Source: Brachionus rotundiformis
Taxonomy: Eukaryota > Rotifera > Eurotatoria > Ploima > Brachionidae
Reading direction: 5' to 3'
NCBI GenBank assembly: GCA_016802295.1
Contig: JAESIW010000210.1
Location: 913,501-977,500, forward strand
Length of the DNA stretch: 64,000 bases
In this document: positions 17,079 through 26,462 of the stretch, piece by piece
Numbering within the stretch: the stretch's first letter is position 1
Layout of the letters: the number at the start of each line of letters is the position of its first letter
Notes under the pieces: model-generated
Told to the model about the DNA's origin: nothing
The model's input: only the letters and a program-made list of their open reading frames with translations
Database searches by the model: none
Program-made: the position numbers and the translations under genes

Positions 17079-18480
17079 AATTTTACTAATTTTACAAAAC
17101 AATAAAATAGCAACCAGTTTTGGCTTAGGGGCTTTATATGTATTGGCCTTTGCACCGTTTTATTGGTTTGTATTAGGCTTTGCTTGTATGTTTGGCTTAA
17201 TTGTTTTGGTTAAAAACGCTAATAGTGTTAAACAAGCAATAATAATATTATTTGCTTTTAATTTAGCGGTGGGTTTGTTTAATTTTTATTGGATATTTTT
17301 TTCTGTTAACCATATAATGCAAAACGCTGTGCTTTCTTTATTATTGTGGTTGGGCTTTATATTGTTATATTTTGTGTTTTTTGTTCCGCTATTGTTAGTT
17401 AAAACCAATAAACCTTATAATTTGTTGTTTGTTTTAAAAGTGTTTGTGGCTCTTTTAATTATTGAATATCTAAAACTACACTGGATGAACGGCTTTGCTT
17501 GGTTAATAATGCCGGCAATGTATAATAATTTGCTAATTAGCCAACTAAACTATATGTTTGGGGTGTTTGGCTTTACGGTTTTAAATATTGCTATATTGTC
17601 TGCTTTGTTTGTGTTTAAAATAAAAAATATGCAAATATTTAATAAAATATTGTTGTTTAGCCCGCCTGTTTTAATGTTGTTAATATTGTTATTGTTTAGC
17701 GTTTTGCGTTTTAATAATATTGGGTTTGTAACAACTAAAAATCAACAACATAATATTAGAATAGTTAATACCAATATTCCACAACAGCAAAAGTTTTCTG
17801 CTAGTTTAATAGAGCAACAATTTTATAGCATTACCAATAAAGCATTTAGCAACATTAACGTTAATAATCTACCAGAATACATTGTTTTTCCGGAGGTAGT
17901 GTTTGGCTTTATGCTAGAAGACAACCCTAGTTTATTTAATTATTTTTTGCAAAAAATTCCGCAACAATCTACTGTTATATTAGGGGTGTTGCGTAAACAA
18001 AACCAACAATATTATAATTCTATTTATATAATTAACGGCAAAACTAAAAAAATAGATTATATTTACGATAAACAAAACCTAGTACCATTTGGCGAGTACA
18101 TACCCTTTAACCAGTATTTACCGTTTTTAAATAACTTAGGTTTTGCTAGCTTAAGCAAGGGTAACTTTAGCAATATTACCACGGTTAACAAGGTTAAATT
18201 AGGTTTAAGTATTTGCTTTGAAGCAATATTTAGCAACAAAAATTTTACTACTAAAAATATAGATATGCTAATAAACATTAGCAACGAAGCCTGGTTTAAT
18301 TTTTCTAAAGAATTACCGCAATATAACAAACTATTACAAATGCGTGCTATAGAAGGCAATATACCTGTTATAAAAGCCACTAATTTAGGCGAATTTGTGG
18401 TTTTTAACGCCAATGGTAAGCCTATAATAATTAAGAAAATAGACAAACTAGACTACCACGATTTTACTATTAAGTATTAA
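17059..18480 (+). CDS. lnt: Apolipoprotein N-acyltransferase
   Basis: Lnt adds the third acyl chain to lipoproteins in the inner membrane, enabling sorting to the outer membrane. The 473-residue protein has about seven N-terminal membrane segments (15-220) and a nitrilase-like periplasmic domain with the full catalytic triad: Glu279 in VFPEVVFG, Lys338 in YDKQNLVPFGEY and Cys386 in LSICFEA. A final hydrophobic helix, usual in the family, is not evident at the C-terminus, and the protein is slightly short. Likely clients in this window are Pal and the lipoprotein at 130-588. Confidence 0.97.
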   Translation: MKNLINKILLILQNNKIATSFGLGALYVLAFAPFYWFVLGFACMFGLIVLVKNANSVKQAIIILFAFNLAVGLFNFYWIFFSVNHIMQNAVLSLLLWLGFILLYFVFFVPLLLVKTNKPYNLLFVLKVFVALLIIEYLKLHWMNGFAWLIMPAMYNNLLISQLNYMFGVFGFTVLNIAILSALFVFKIKNMQIFNKILLFSPPVLMLLILLLFSVLRFNNIGFVTTKNQQHNIRIVNTNIPQQQKFSASLIEQQFYSITNKAFSNINVNNLPEYIVFPEVVFGFMLEDNPSLFNYFLQKIPQQSTVILGVLRKQNQQYYNSIYIINGKTKKIDYIYDKQNLVPFGEYIPFNQYLPFLNNLGFASLSKGNFSNITTVNKVKLGLSICFEAIFSNKNFTTKNIDMLINISNEAWFNFSKELPQYNKLLQMRAIEGNIPVIKATNLGEFVVFNANGKPIIIKKIDKLDYHDFTIKY

Positions 18481-18562
18481 ATTTATAGACTTTTTAAAAT
18501 TTTATGCTATTATATTAGATAACTATAAGTTGATTATAAAAAATAAAAAAAAGTGGTTTAAA

Positions 18563-19030
18563 ATGGTTAATAGTAATGTACCTGCAGGGGATAACCCTGT
18601 AGAAAATGACGCTACCGTAAAGGTAGCCCCAAAAGTATCTAATAAATCTGTGCAAGAAGTAGACATATACGCTGGTAAACAGCTACGTATATTAAGAAAA
18701 AAAAGCGGTGTAAGCCAAAAAAGCTTAGCAGAATTAACTGGAACAACTTTTCAGCAAATACAAAAATACGAAAAAGGTATTAACCGTATGAGCCTAAGTA
18801 GAATCTATTTATTTTGTAAAGTTTTTGGTTGCCAACCTGCATATTTCTTTTTTGATAATGTTTGCAAAAACAACAACTCTAAGTCTACATCAAGTATTAC
18901 AAATTATATGTTATCAGACAATCTTAATAACGATGACGATTTAATGGATATTGTAAATTTATGTAAAAAAATTACACAGCCAGATAGAGTAAAGCTTGCA
19001 AAGCAATTGCTAAAGTCTCTTGCAAAATAA
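18563..19030 (+). CDS. XRE-family helix-turn-helix transcriptional regulator
   Basis: A 155-residue DNA-binding protein. A flexible N-terminus (1-35) precedes an XRE/Cro-type HTH: GKQLRILRKKSGVSQKSLAELTGTTFQQIQKYEKGINRMS spans about 39-78. A short C-terminal helical tail follows. Alphaproteobacteria, Rickettsia included, often carry such a regulator between lnt and metK. The start is placed at ATG 18563; a TTG at 18530 would add 11 Lys-rich residues and neither has a convincing ribosome-binding site. Its targets are unknown. Conservation of the position next to metK is suggestive only. Confidence 0.9.
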   Translation: MVNSNVPAGDNPVENDATVKVAPKVSNKSVQEVDIYAGKQLRILRKKSGVSQKSLAELTGTTFQQIQKYEKGINRMSLSRIYLFCKVFGCQPAYFFFDNVCKNNNSKSTSSITNYMLSDNLNNDDDLMDIVNLCKKITQPDRVKLAKQLLKSLAK

Positions 19031-19075
19031 TCAATAATCGTATATAATTATTTAATTTTTGTTATATTATTTTTG

Positions 19076-19110
19076 TTGCCCCTTGTTTTAAGTTTTTTCT
19101 TTAGGGGCAA
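19076..19110 (+). promoter_or_regulatory. Hairpin in the metK leader
   Basis: TTGCCCCT (19076-19083) pairs perfectly with AGGGGCAA (19103-19110) around a T-rich 19-base loop. An A/T tail and the GGGAG ribosome-binding site follow. It is unusually GC-rich for this DNA. It lacks a run of T after the stem, so it is a poor terminator. It could be a translational or SAM-linked control element, but it does not match any SAM riboswitch consensus I can recall. Confidence 0.4.
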
Positions 19111-19137
19111 ATTATTAATTACGTGGGAGTTATTACC

Positions 19138-20301
19138 GTGAAAAAATCTTATCTTTTTACCAGCGAATCCGTTTCCGAAGGCCATCCAGATAAAGTAGCA
19201 GACTATATTTCTGATAGTGTGCTAGATTACTTTTTAAAGCACGATAACGTTGCCAGAGTAGCCATAGAAACACTAGTTACCACCAATAAAATTGTATTGG
19301 CAGGCGAAGTTAAAACCAACTTTAATTGGTTGGTTAACCAAGTAAATCAAGTGGCGCTTAATGCCGTTAAAGATATTGGTTACAACCAAAGTGGATTTGA
19401 TTATAATGTTATTAGTGTAGAAAATTATATTCATGCACAATCTGCAGATATTGCCGTAGGCGTAGATGAAGCAGAAAATAAAGAAGAAGGTGCAGGCGAC
19501 CAAGGTATTATGTTTGGTTATGCTTGTAACGAAACCCCAGATTATATGCCTATGGCCTTGTATTATTCGCACAAAATATTGCAAGAGCTAGCTAATATGC
19601 GTAAAGCTAACCCTAGTTTAGGTTTATTGCCAGATGCAAAATCGCAAGTTACTATAGAATATGTAGACGGCAAAGCTAGTAAAATTCATACGGTTGTGGT
19701 TTCGCATCAACATACGCAAAGTTTATCTTTAAATGATGTTAAAAACATTATTTTACCAGTGCTACAAAAAGTATTGCCTAGTAATTTATACAATCCGCAA
19801 ACCTGTATTCATCATATTAACCCTACAGGTAGATTTGTAATTGGCGGGCCAGATGGCGATACCGGCTTAACTGGCAGAAAAATAATTGTAGATACTTACG
19901 GAGGTTACGCCCCACACGGCGGTGGTGCTTTTTCTGGTAAAGATCCTACAAAAGTAGATAGATCGGCCGCTTATGCTGCTAGATATTTAGCTAAAAACAT
20001 TGTAGCAGCAGGCTTAGCTACCGAATGTACTATTCAATTATCTTACGCTATTGGCGTTGCCAAGCCGTTGTCGGTTTTTGTAAACACACACAATACAGGC
20101 ACAGTTGCAAGCACTAAAATAGAAGACTTTATTAATAATAATGTAGATTTATCGCCTAAGGGTATTCGTACCATGTTAAGCTTAAACAACCCTATTTACA
20201 GCAAAACATCGGCCTACGGACACTTTGGCAGACAACATACTAACAACTTTTTTACTTGGGAAGCCCTAAATTTAGTAGAAAAACTAAAAGAGCTTAGTTA
20301 A
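19138..20301 (+). CDS. metK: S-adenosylmethionine synthetase
   Basis: MetK makes SAM from methionine and ATP, supplying RsmI, TrmB, MiaB and others here. The 387-residue protein has the SEGHPDK motif (13-19), GAGDQGIMFGYA near 118-129 and the P-loop-like GGGAFSGKDPTKVDRS near 259-274. The start is taken as GTG 19138, giving the canonical MKKSYLFTSESVSEGHPDK with GGGAG 8 bases upstream. An upstream in-frame GTG at 19123 overlaps that ribosome-binding site and is rejected. A stem-loop precedes it. trmB follows 5 bp later. Confidence 0.98.
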   Translation: MKKSYLFTSESVSEGHPDKVADYISDSVLDYFLKHDNVARVAIETLVTTNKIVLAGEVKTNFNWLVNQVNQVALNAVKDIGYNQSGFDYNVISVENYIHAQSADIAVGVDEAENKEEGAGDQGIMFGYACNETPDYMPMALYYSHKILQELANMRKANPSLGLLPDAKSQVTIEYVDGKASKIHTVVVSHQHTQSLSLNDVKNIILPVLQKVLPSNLYNPQTCIHHINPTGRFVIGGPDGDTGLTGRKIIVDTYGGYAPHGGGAFSGKDPTKVDRSAAYAARYLAKNIVAAGLATECTIQLSYAIGVAKPLSVFVNTHNTGTVASTKIEDFINNNVDLSPKGIRTMLSLNNPIYSKTSAYGHFGRQHTNNFFTWEALNLVEKLKELS

Positions 20302-20306
20302 TTATA

Positions 20307-21014
20307 ATGGCAGAAAATACAGGTGGTTTTATAAATTTTTATGGGCGTAGGGTTTCGCATTTAACCGATTCTCATAAACAAATTTTAGCCACCGTATTTC
20401 CGCAATATAACTTACAACAACACTCAGATATTAACGCTTATTTGCAACTTTTACAAACTAAATACAGTAATATAAACTTAGAAATTGGTTTTGGCGGTGG
20501 TGATTTTTTATTACACAGTGCCATTAACCGCAGTAACGAATTTTTTATAGGTGCAGAAGTATTTGTAAACGGCGTAGTTAACTTGTTAAAAAATATTAAC
20601 AACCACAATAAACCTTTACAAAATATAAGCATTTATAATAACAATGTATATTTATTACTTAGTAGCTTGCCTAAAAACTTTTTTAGTAATATTTATATTT
20701 TGTTTCCAGATCCTTGGCCCAAAGCTAAGCATAAAAAACGCAGATTAATTAATAAAAGCAATTTAAAAATTTTTTATAATATTTTAAAACCCAACGGCAC
20801 TTTGCGTTTTGTTTCTGATAGTGCAGACTATGTAAACTGGTGCTTACAACATTTTTTACCACAAAGCAAATTGTGGCAATGGCAAGTAAATAGCCCACTA
20901 AATTTTAATACCGCCCCTGTGGATCATGTTGTTACTAAGTATCATAGTAAAGCAATAAAGCAAAAACACAGCGTTACTTATTTACAATTTGTTAAAAAAG
21001 AATTGACTAAATAA
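20307..21014 (+). CDS. trmB: tRNA (guanine(46)-N7)-methyltransferase
   Basis: TrmB methylates G46 of tRNAs using SAM. The 235-residue protein shows the SAM-binding LEIGFGGGDFL near 53-63 and the family-specific FPDPWPKAKHKKRRLI near 132-147, followed by LKPNGTLRFVSD. Five bases separate it from metK, and a strong terminator follows, so metK-trmB form one transcription unit, perhaps with the HTH gene. Confidence 0.96.
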   Translation: MAENTGGFINFYGRRVSHLTDSHKQILATVFPQYNLQQHSDINAYLQLLQTKYSNINLEIGFGGGDFLLHSAINRSNEFFIGAEVFVNGVVNLLKNINNHNKPLQNISIYNNNVYLLLSSLPKNFFSNIYILFPDPWPKAKHKKRRLINKSNLKIFYNILKPNGTLRFVSDSADYVNWCLQHFLPQSKLWQWQVNSPLNFNTAPVDHVVTKYHSKAIKQKHSVTYLQFVKKELTK

Positions 21015-21054
21015 CTATAAGTTGTTATAATAAGTTAATAAATTTAAAAATACA

Positions 21055-21087
21055 AAAAAGGGTGATTGATTCAATCACCTTTTTTAT
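21055..21087 (+). terminator. Intrinsic terminator after trmB
   Basis: GGTGATTG and CAATCACC form an 8-bp stem with a 3-base loop, extended by flanking A/T pairs and followed by a run of six T. It closes the metK-trmB unit and separates it from the rimP-nusA-infB operon. Confidence 0.9.
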
Positions 21088-21122
21088 TATATAATAAAGC
21101 AAATTAAATAATATACTAATAA

Positions 21123-21602
21123 ATGACAACCCTAATAACAGATATACTAAACCTACTACAGCCAATAGCAAACACCATGGGCTTAAACATAGGGCACATT
21201 AATTTGTTTGGTAAGCAAGTTACCACAGTGCAAATTTTTTTAGAAAAAAGCAATCAACAGCCTGTAAGCTTAAACGATTGTAGCACGTTTACTAAACAAG
21301 CACGTGTAGTAATGGATGTTAATAATGTGTGCGATGGCAATTATAAGTTAGAGGTAAGTTCGTTTGGTATAGACAGACCCTTGCTTAAACCAGAAGACTA
21401 TGTAAACTTTGCCGGCAAAGAAGTTGTAATTAAAACCAAGCAACCTATAGATAATGTAAAAAAATTTACTGGCGTGCTACAAGGCGTAAGTAATTCTATG
21501 GTACAGATATTGGTAAACAATAATATGGTAGAAATAGCTTTAGTAAATATAGATAAAGCTAATTTAGATTTAATTAAAAATATTAATATTAATAAATTAT
21601 AA
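21123..21602 (+). CDS. rimP: Ribosome maturation factor RimP
   Basis: RimP assists 30S assembly. The 159-residue protein has the two-domain layout: an N-terminal alpha/beta domain with the TVQIFLEK strand and the NDCSTFTKQARVVMDV segment near 44-60, then YKLEVSSFGIDRPLLKPEDYVNFAGKEVVIK near 77-107, where VSSPG/GLDRPL is usual, leading into an SH3-like C-terminal domain. It is first in the rimP-nusA-infB-rbfA-truB-rpsO-pnp operon, 12 bp before nusA. No ribosome-binding site is obvious. Confidence 0.95.
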   Translation: MTTLITDILNLLQPIANTMGLNIGHINLFGKQVTTVQIFLEKSNQQPVSLNDCSTFTKQARVVMDVNNVCDGNYKLEVSSFGIDRPLLKPEDYVNFAGKEVVIKTKQPIDNVKKFTGVLQGVSNSMVQILVNNNMVEIALVNIDKANLDLIKNININKL

Positions 21603-21614
21603 TAAGGTTATATA

Positions 21615-23126
21615 ATGGTTACTTTTAATTCATTTAATAATTCAGAACTACACGCAAGACCAGAGCTAATAGAGATGATGTTAGCGGTTTCTAAAGAAAA
21701 GAATTTATCTTTTGATGAAGTGGTTAGCGTTATGGAGGCTGCGGTAAAAAAAATTGCACTAAACCGTTATGGTTCTGCTTACGATATTAGAGTAGATATT
21801 AATAAAAATAACGGTGCTATTACTATAAAACGTTGCTTTACTGTAGTAGAAAATGTAGAAAACGAAAGTACAGAAATTTTAATAAGCCAAGCTAAACTTG
21901 CAAATGCAGATGTAGTTTTAGGAGACGAAGTAGTAGAGTATTTACCCCAAGTAGATTTTGATAGAAGCAACGTGCAAGGCTTTAGGCAAAGCGTTGTAAT
22001 GAAATTAAGAGAAATAGAACGTGCTAAAGAATACGAAGCCTACAAAGATAAAGTTGGCGAAATTGTAAGTGGCGTGGTTAGAAGAGTTGAGTTTGGCAAT
22101 GTTTTTGTAGAATTAACCAATAAAGCCGAAGCTTTTTTAAGTAAAGATAACTGTATTCCTAGAGAATATTTAGAGGTTGGTTCTAGAATACGTGCTTTAA
22201 TTATAGATGTTAAAAAAGACAACAAAGTTGCACAAATTTCTTTATCTAGGTCTAGTGCGGTATTTATAGAAAAATTACTGGCACAAGAAGTTTCGGAGGT
22301 ATACGAAGGTTTAATTCAGGTGCATGCAATTGCAAGAGAGGCTGGATCTAGATGTAAAATAGCTTTATCGTCTTCGGATCCATCTATAGATCCTGTAGGC
22401 ACTGTGGTAGGGTTTAAAGGATCTAGAATTCATGGAGTTTTGGGCGAGTTAAAAGGCGAAAAAATAGATTTGGTGCGTTGGTCTGATAATATTGCAAACT
22501 TTGTTATTAACGCTTTTCATCCGCACGAAGTAGTAAAAGTGGTGGTGGATCAAGATAAAAAATCTATAGAAGTTGTGGTTAAAAACGAAAGTTTAAGCTT
22601 AGCAATTGGCCGAGGCGGACAAAATATTAATTTAATATCTAAATTAGTAGGTTGGCACATAGATTTAATGGGCGAAGATGCCGAAAAAGAATCAAGGCAA
22701 AAAGCGTTTAACGCTAAATTAGAAATATTTAAAGAAGCTTTAGATGTAGATGATGTAATTGCCCAGTTGTTGGCTATAGAAAACGTTTCTTCGGTAGAAG
22801 ATATTGCCAATGAAAAAGTTAATTTAACCAATATTCCAGGTTTTAACGAAGACATTATTGCAGAATTAACCAATAGAGCTAAAGAATATTTAGAAGAAAA
22901 ACAAAATAAAATACAAACCCAACTAACCGAGCTAGGTGTAAGTAGTAATTTACAGCAAATGCTAGAAAATAATTTAGAGTTATTGTTGTTAATAGCTAAG
23001 CAAGGGGTTTTAACCGTAGATGATTTAGCAGATTTATCTACATTTGAATTAAAAGATATGTTACCTGCAAATTTTGCAAACAATAAAACATTAGAAGAAA
23101 TTATTGTAAAAGCAAGAGGGTTGTAG
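21615..23126 (+). CDS. nusA: Transcription termination/antitermination factor NusA
   Basis: NusA binds RNA polymerase and modulates pausing and termination. The 503-residue protein has the NusA N-terminal domain (about 15-140), an S1 domain (about 145-215, GEIVSGVVRRVEFGNVFVEL), two KH domains (about 230-365, including GSRCKIAL, VGFKGSRIHGVLGELKGEKID and SLAIGRGGQNINL) and C-terminal acidic helix-hairpin-helix repeats (about 375-503). AAGG precedes the start, and the stop is TAG. ylxR, usually between nusA and infB, is missing: the 56-bp gap has no open frame. Confidence 0.97.
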   Translation: MVTFNSFNNSELHARPELIEMMLAVSKEKNLSFDEVVSVMEAAVKKIALNRYGSAYDIRVDINKNNGAITIKRCFTVVENVENESTEILISQAKLANADVVLGDEVVEYLPQVDFDRSNVQGFRQSVVMKLREIERAKEYEAYKDKVGEIVSGVVRRVEFGNVFVELTNKAEAFLSKDNCIPREYLEVGSRIRALIIDVKKDNKVAQISLSRSSAVFIEKLLAQEVSEVYEGLIQVHAIAREAGSRCKIALSSSDPSIDPVGTVVGFKGSRIHGVLGELKGEKIDLVRWSDNIANFVINAFHPHEVVKVVVDQDKKSIEVVVKNESLSLAIGRGGQNINLISKLVGWHIDLMGEDAEKESRQKAFNAKLEIFKEALDVDDVIAQLLAIENVSSVEDIANEKVNLTNIPGFNEDIIAELTNRAKEYLEEKQNKIQTQLTELGVSSNLQQMLENNLELLLLIAKQGVLTVDDLADLSTFELKDMLPANFANNKTLEEIIVKARGL

Positions 23127-23182
23127 TTTAATATATGTTGTGTTATAAAAAAACTAACGTTTAATATGGTTTAAAAAAAAGT

Positions 23183-26065
23183 ATGAGTAGTAAAGATACA
23201 TCTGGTAAAAAAACACTAACTTTAGGGGCTAGTATAGATTTAGCCAAAGTTGCTGAAATAAAGCAAAAAAAATCTAAAGGCAGTGTTATAGAAATTAAAG
23301 GCTCGGCTTCTGTTAACACTAAACCTAAAGCTACAGTACAAAGCACTGTTAGTAGTAACACTGTACAGCAAAGCACTGTAAATACTACTACAGAAAGTGG
23401 ACGCAAGCTTACAGAAGAAGAAATTAAAAGCAGAATAGCCGCACTAGATAATTTAAAATTAGCAACGCAAACAGAAAGCAACACTAACAGTGGTGATGAT
23501 TCTGCGGTGCTAGGCACTATAAAAGTAGTGCAAAAAACCAGTGTGTTAGAAAATACTACAGTAGAAAACAACCAAACTGATAGTAATGTTGAAAATAGCA
23601 ACGCTAACAACAGTAGTAATAATGTTAATGCTATGCAAGTTAATGCTATGCAACAAAGCACTAGTACGCTTGTAGATAACGCAACCACTACTGCATTACA
23701 CAATACTGCACAGGCCGATAATAGTACCACTACAGACCATTCTAATTCTGCTAATGTAAATTCTAATACTAATAATGCAACTACTAATAATTCAACTACT
23801 AAAGCAGACTACAAAGATAACATAGCAGAAAGTAATAATTCTACAGAAAGCAATACAGTAGAGCCTGTTGCTGGTTCGGCTTTTGTGCCATCTAACACAG
23901 TGGTGCAAAAAACTATGCAAGCCGTTGTAAGGCCTGCTATTGTGCGTTCTGCCCCTAAAGAGCAACCTGTTGCCAAAGCAGAAACTACAACAGAAGCAAC
24001 CAAAGATACAAAAAGCCTTGCCACTACAACTAGTGCTAAAGCTAAAGATTTTAAAAACGACAAATCTGCTAAAAACAGTTCTGCAGAAGAAAGCGAAAGC
24101 AGTGCAAATAAAAATAAAAAATCTAATACTACAGAGTTTGTTAAAAAAACGCCAGCAAATAATTGGCGTAACTTAGATGTTGCTTTAATAAATAACGAAG
24201 AAGATGATTTTGAAGACGATTTTGAAGAAGCCGAAGAGGTGGTTAAAGAAGTTGTGGTTAGGCGTCCTGCTTTTGTTAAGCGTAAGCGTAAGTATGCACC
24301 TAACAAGCAAAAACAATATGTTAATATAGAAATTAAAGACGATATTAGTGTTATAGATTTAGCCAAAGTATTACAAGAAAAAGTAATTGCAGTAGTTAAA
24401 GCTGCGCAAAGCTTAGGTATAAGTGCTAAGCAAGATAGTATTTTAGATACTGCCACTGCAGAACTAGTAGCTACCGAATTAGGACATACAGCTAAGGCAG
24501 TAGAAAGAGAGTCTATTGAAGATATATTAAATACTTTTGATGATTCGGCTCCGTTATCTAAAAGGGCTCCGGTTGTGGCTATTATGGGGCATGTGGATCA
24601 TGGTAAAACTAGTTTATTAGATGCTATTAGAAAAACCAACGTAGTTAGTGGAGAGTCTGGCGGTATTACACAGCATATTGGGGCTTACCAAATTACTACG
24701 CCTACTAAAGATTTAATAACTTTTTTAGATACTCCAGGGCACGAAGCTTTTAGTGCTATTAGGTCTAGGGGTTCTAAAGTTACCGATATTATTTTATTAG
24801 TAGTGGCGGCAGACGATGGTTTAAAACCACAAACTATTGAAGCAATAGAACACGCACAAAAAGCCAACGTACCGCTAATTGTTGTAGTTAATAAAATAGA
24901 TAAGCAAGACACCAACGTAATGCGTATTAAAACCGACTTACTACAACACAATGTAGTAGTAGAAGAAATGGGCGGTGAAACTTTAATTGTAGAAGTTTCG
25001 GCAATGGCTAAAATAGGTTTAGATAAACTGCTAGAAGCTATTTTATTACAAGCCGAAGTGCTAGATTTAAAAACCAACAATAGCGGTAGAGCAAAAGGCA
25101 CGGTTATTGAAGTAAAAATGCAAAAAGGTTTAGGCTTTTTAGCTACCGTATTGCTAGAGCGTGGTACTTTAGCTTTATCTGATTATTTTGTATGCGGTAC
25201 TAAAACCGGTAGGGTAAAAATGATTATGGACGATAAAGGTGCAAGATTAAAAAAAGCGCCTGCTTATTTACCTATAGAAATTTCTGGTTTTAACGATACA
25301 GTACAAGCTGGTGATTCGTTTTTAGTTGTAAACTCCGAAAAAGAAGCCAGTGCTTTAGCAGAGTATCGTATTAAACAAGCTAACAGAAAATCTACCATTA
25401 CATCTAGCTTTAATTTACAAAACTTGTTATCGCAAAATGTAGACCAAACTCAAACGCTTTCGGTTATTGTTAAAACCGATACGCAGGGGTCTTTAGAAGC
25501 TATAACCGATAGTTTAGAAAAAATTATTCATCCAGAAATTAAAGTTAAAGTAATTTTAGGTGCAGTAGGTGAAATTAGCGAATCTGATGTTAATTTTGCT
25601 AAAACCAGCAAAGCAATTATTTTTGGTTTTAATTCTAGGGCAAACACTAACGCCAAGCAATTAGCCAATAAAGAGAAAATAGAGCTAAGGTATCATTCTA
25701 TTATTTATAAAATTATAGATGACGTTAAAATGATAATGTCTGGTATGTTAGACCCCGAAATAGTAGAAAACATAGTTGGTTACGCAGAAGTTAAGCAAGT
25801 ATTTAATATTACTAAGTTAGGTAATATTGCTGGTTGCGTAGTTACCGAAGGCAGTATTAAAAAATCTGCTTTTGTAAGGCTGTTACGTAATAACGTAGTG
25901 CTATACGATGACGTATTAAGCCAACTAAAACATTTTAAAGACGAAGTTAAAGAGGTTAAAAGCGGCAGCGAGTGCGGTATTGCCTTTGCTAATTATAATG
26001 ATATTATAGCCGGCGACTTTATAGAGTGTTACGAAAAAACTAGCAACAAAAAAATAGTTAAATAA
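23183..26065 (+). CDS. infB: Translation initiation factor IF-2
   Basis: IF-2 is the GTPase that delivers initiator tRNA to the 30S subunit. Of 960 residues, roughly 1-320 are a low-complexity Asn/Ser/Thr/Lys region with small repeats such as VNAMQVNAMQQ near 151-161. Then come an acidic patch (EEDDFEDDFEEAEE near 338-351), the IF2 N domain, and the GTPase: G1 GHVDHGKT 469-476, DTPGHEAF and NKID. The C-terminal domains (about 640-960) are complete. The Asn/Ser-rich head replaces the Ala/Lys/Arg/Pro-rich head of GC-rich relatives. Confidence 0.97.
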   Translation: MSSKDTSGKKTLTLGASIDLAKVAEIKQKKSKGSVIEIKGSASVNTKPKATVQSTVSSNTVQQSTVNTTTESGRKLTEEEIKSRIAALDNLKLATQTESNTNSGDDSAVLGTIKVVQKTSVLENTTVENNQTDSNVENSNANNSSNNVNAMQVNAMQQSTSTLVDNATTTALHNTAQADNSTTTDHSNSANVNSNTNNATTNNSTTKADYKDNIAESNNSTESNTVEPVAGSAFVPSNTVVQKTMQAVVRPAIVRSAPKEQPVAKAETTTEATKDTKSLATTTSAKAKDFKNDKSAKNSSAEESESSANKNKKSNTTEFVKKTPANNWRNLDVALINNEEDDFEDDFEEAEEVVKEVVVRRPAFVKRKRKYAPNKQKQYVNIEIKDDISVIDLAKVLQEKVIAVVKAAQSLGISAKQDSILDTATAELVATELGHTAKAVERESIEDILNTFDDSAPLSKRAPVVAIMGHVDHGKTSLLDAIRKTNVVSGESGGITQHIGAYQITTPTKDLITFLDTPGHEAFSAIRSRGSKVTDIILLVVAADDGLKPQTIEAIEHAQKANVPLIVVVNKIDKQDTNVMRIKTDLLQHNVVVEEMGGETLIVEVSAMAKIGLDKLLEAILLQAEVLDLKTNNSGRAKGTVIEVKMQKGLGFLATVLLERGTLALSDYFVCGTKTGRVKMIMDDKGARLKKAPAYLPIEISGFNDTVQAGDSFLVVNSEKEASALAEYRIKQANRKSTITSSFNLQNLLSQNVDQTQTLSVIVKTDTQGSLEAITDSLEKIIHPEIKVKVILGAVGEISESDVNFAKTSKAIIFGFNSRANTNAKQLANKEKIELRYHSIIYKIIDDVKMIMSGMLDPEIVENIVGYAEVKQVFNITKLGNIAGCVVTEGSIKKSAFVRLLRNNVVLYDDVLSQLKHFKDEVKEVKSGSECGIAFANYNDIIAGDFIECYEKTSNKKIVK

Positions 26066-26066
26066 T

Positions 26067-26462
26067 ATGTTTAATAATTTTAATAACGATATAAACGATA
26101 TTGTTAAAGTAAAGCAAAGCTCTCCTTCTAAACGCCCACAAATGGTGGCTAAAGAAGTTAAAAACATTATTAACGACTTGTTTTTAAAGTCTAAAGTTAA
26201 TGATGCCAGGTTGTTTGATAAAACCATATTAATTAGCGAAGTTATAGTAACATCAGATTTATCGTTAGCTAAAATTTATATTTTGCCACAACAGCAATAT
26301 AACAATGCAGAAATGTTGCAAGCTTTAAATGAAATGTCGTCTTTTTTTAAGCACAATATTGGTAAACAATTGCAAATTAAGGTTATTCCAAAGCCAATTT
26401 TTTACCTAGACGATGCTATAGAACGTGCCAAAGCAGTAGATGAGATGTTTAATAAAATATAA
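26067..26462 (+). CDS. rbfA: Ribosome-binding factor A
   Basis: RbfA binds the 30S subunit during late 16S maturation. The 131-residue protein has the KH-like fold pattern: SKRPQMVAKEVKNIINDLF near the N-terminus (about 19-37), the ISEVIVTSDLSLAKIYILP strand-helix (about 51-69) and the PKPIFYLDDAIERAKAVDEMF tail, which holds the family motif P-x-(L/I)-x-F-x-x-D. It begins one base after infB and overlaps truB by one base (TAATG), so translation is probably coupled. Confidence 0.96.
   Translation: MFNNFNNDINDIVKVKQSSPSKRPQMVAKEVKNIINDLFLKSKVNDARLFDKTILISEVIVTSDLSLAKIYILPQQQYNNAEMLQALNEMSSFFKHNIGKQLQIKVIPKPIFYLDDAIERAKAVDEMFNKI

Noticed and set aside
19030..19137. A known SAM riboswitch (SAM-II or SAM/SAH) upstream of metK
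   Set aside because: The conserved bases of those families, as far as I can recall them, are not present; only the generic hairpin is.
19123..19137. GTG at 19123 as metK start
   Set aside because: It overlaps the GGGAG ribosome-binding site used by the GTG at 19138, which gives the canonical N-terminus.
23622..23655. Direct repeat in infB and similar short repeats in mutS (about 8140-8165)
   Set aside because: Few units, in frame, within low-complexity coding linkers; not a CRISPR array or a regulatory repeat.
23161..23730. 189-codon minus-strand frame rich in Leu/Val/Thr opposite infB
   Set aside because: It mirrors the Asn/Thr/Ser-rich head of IF-2; the hydrophobic look comes from the complement of AAT/ACT/GTA codons.
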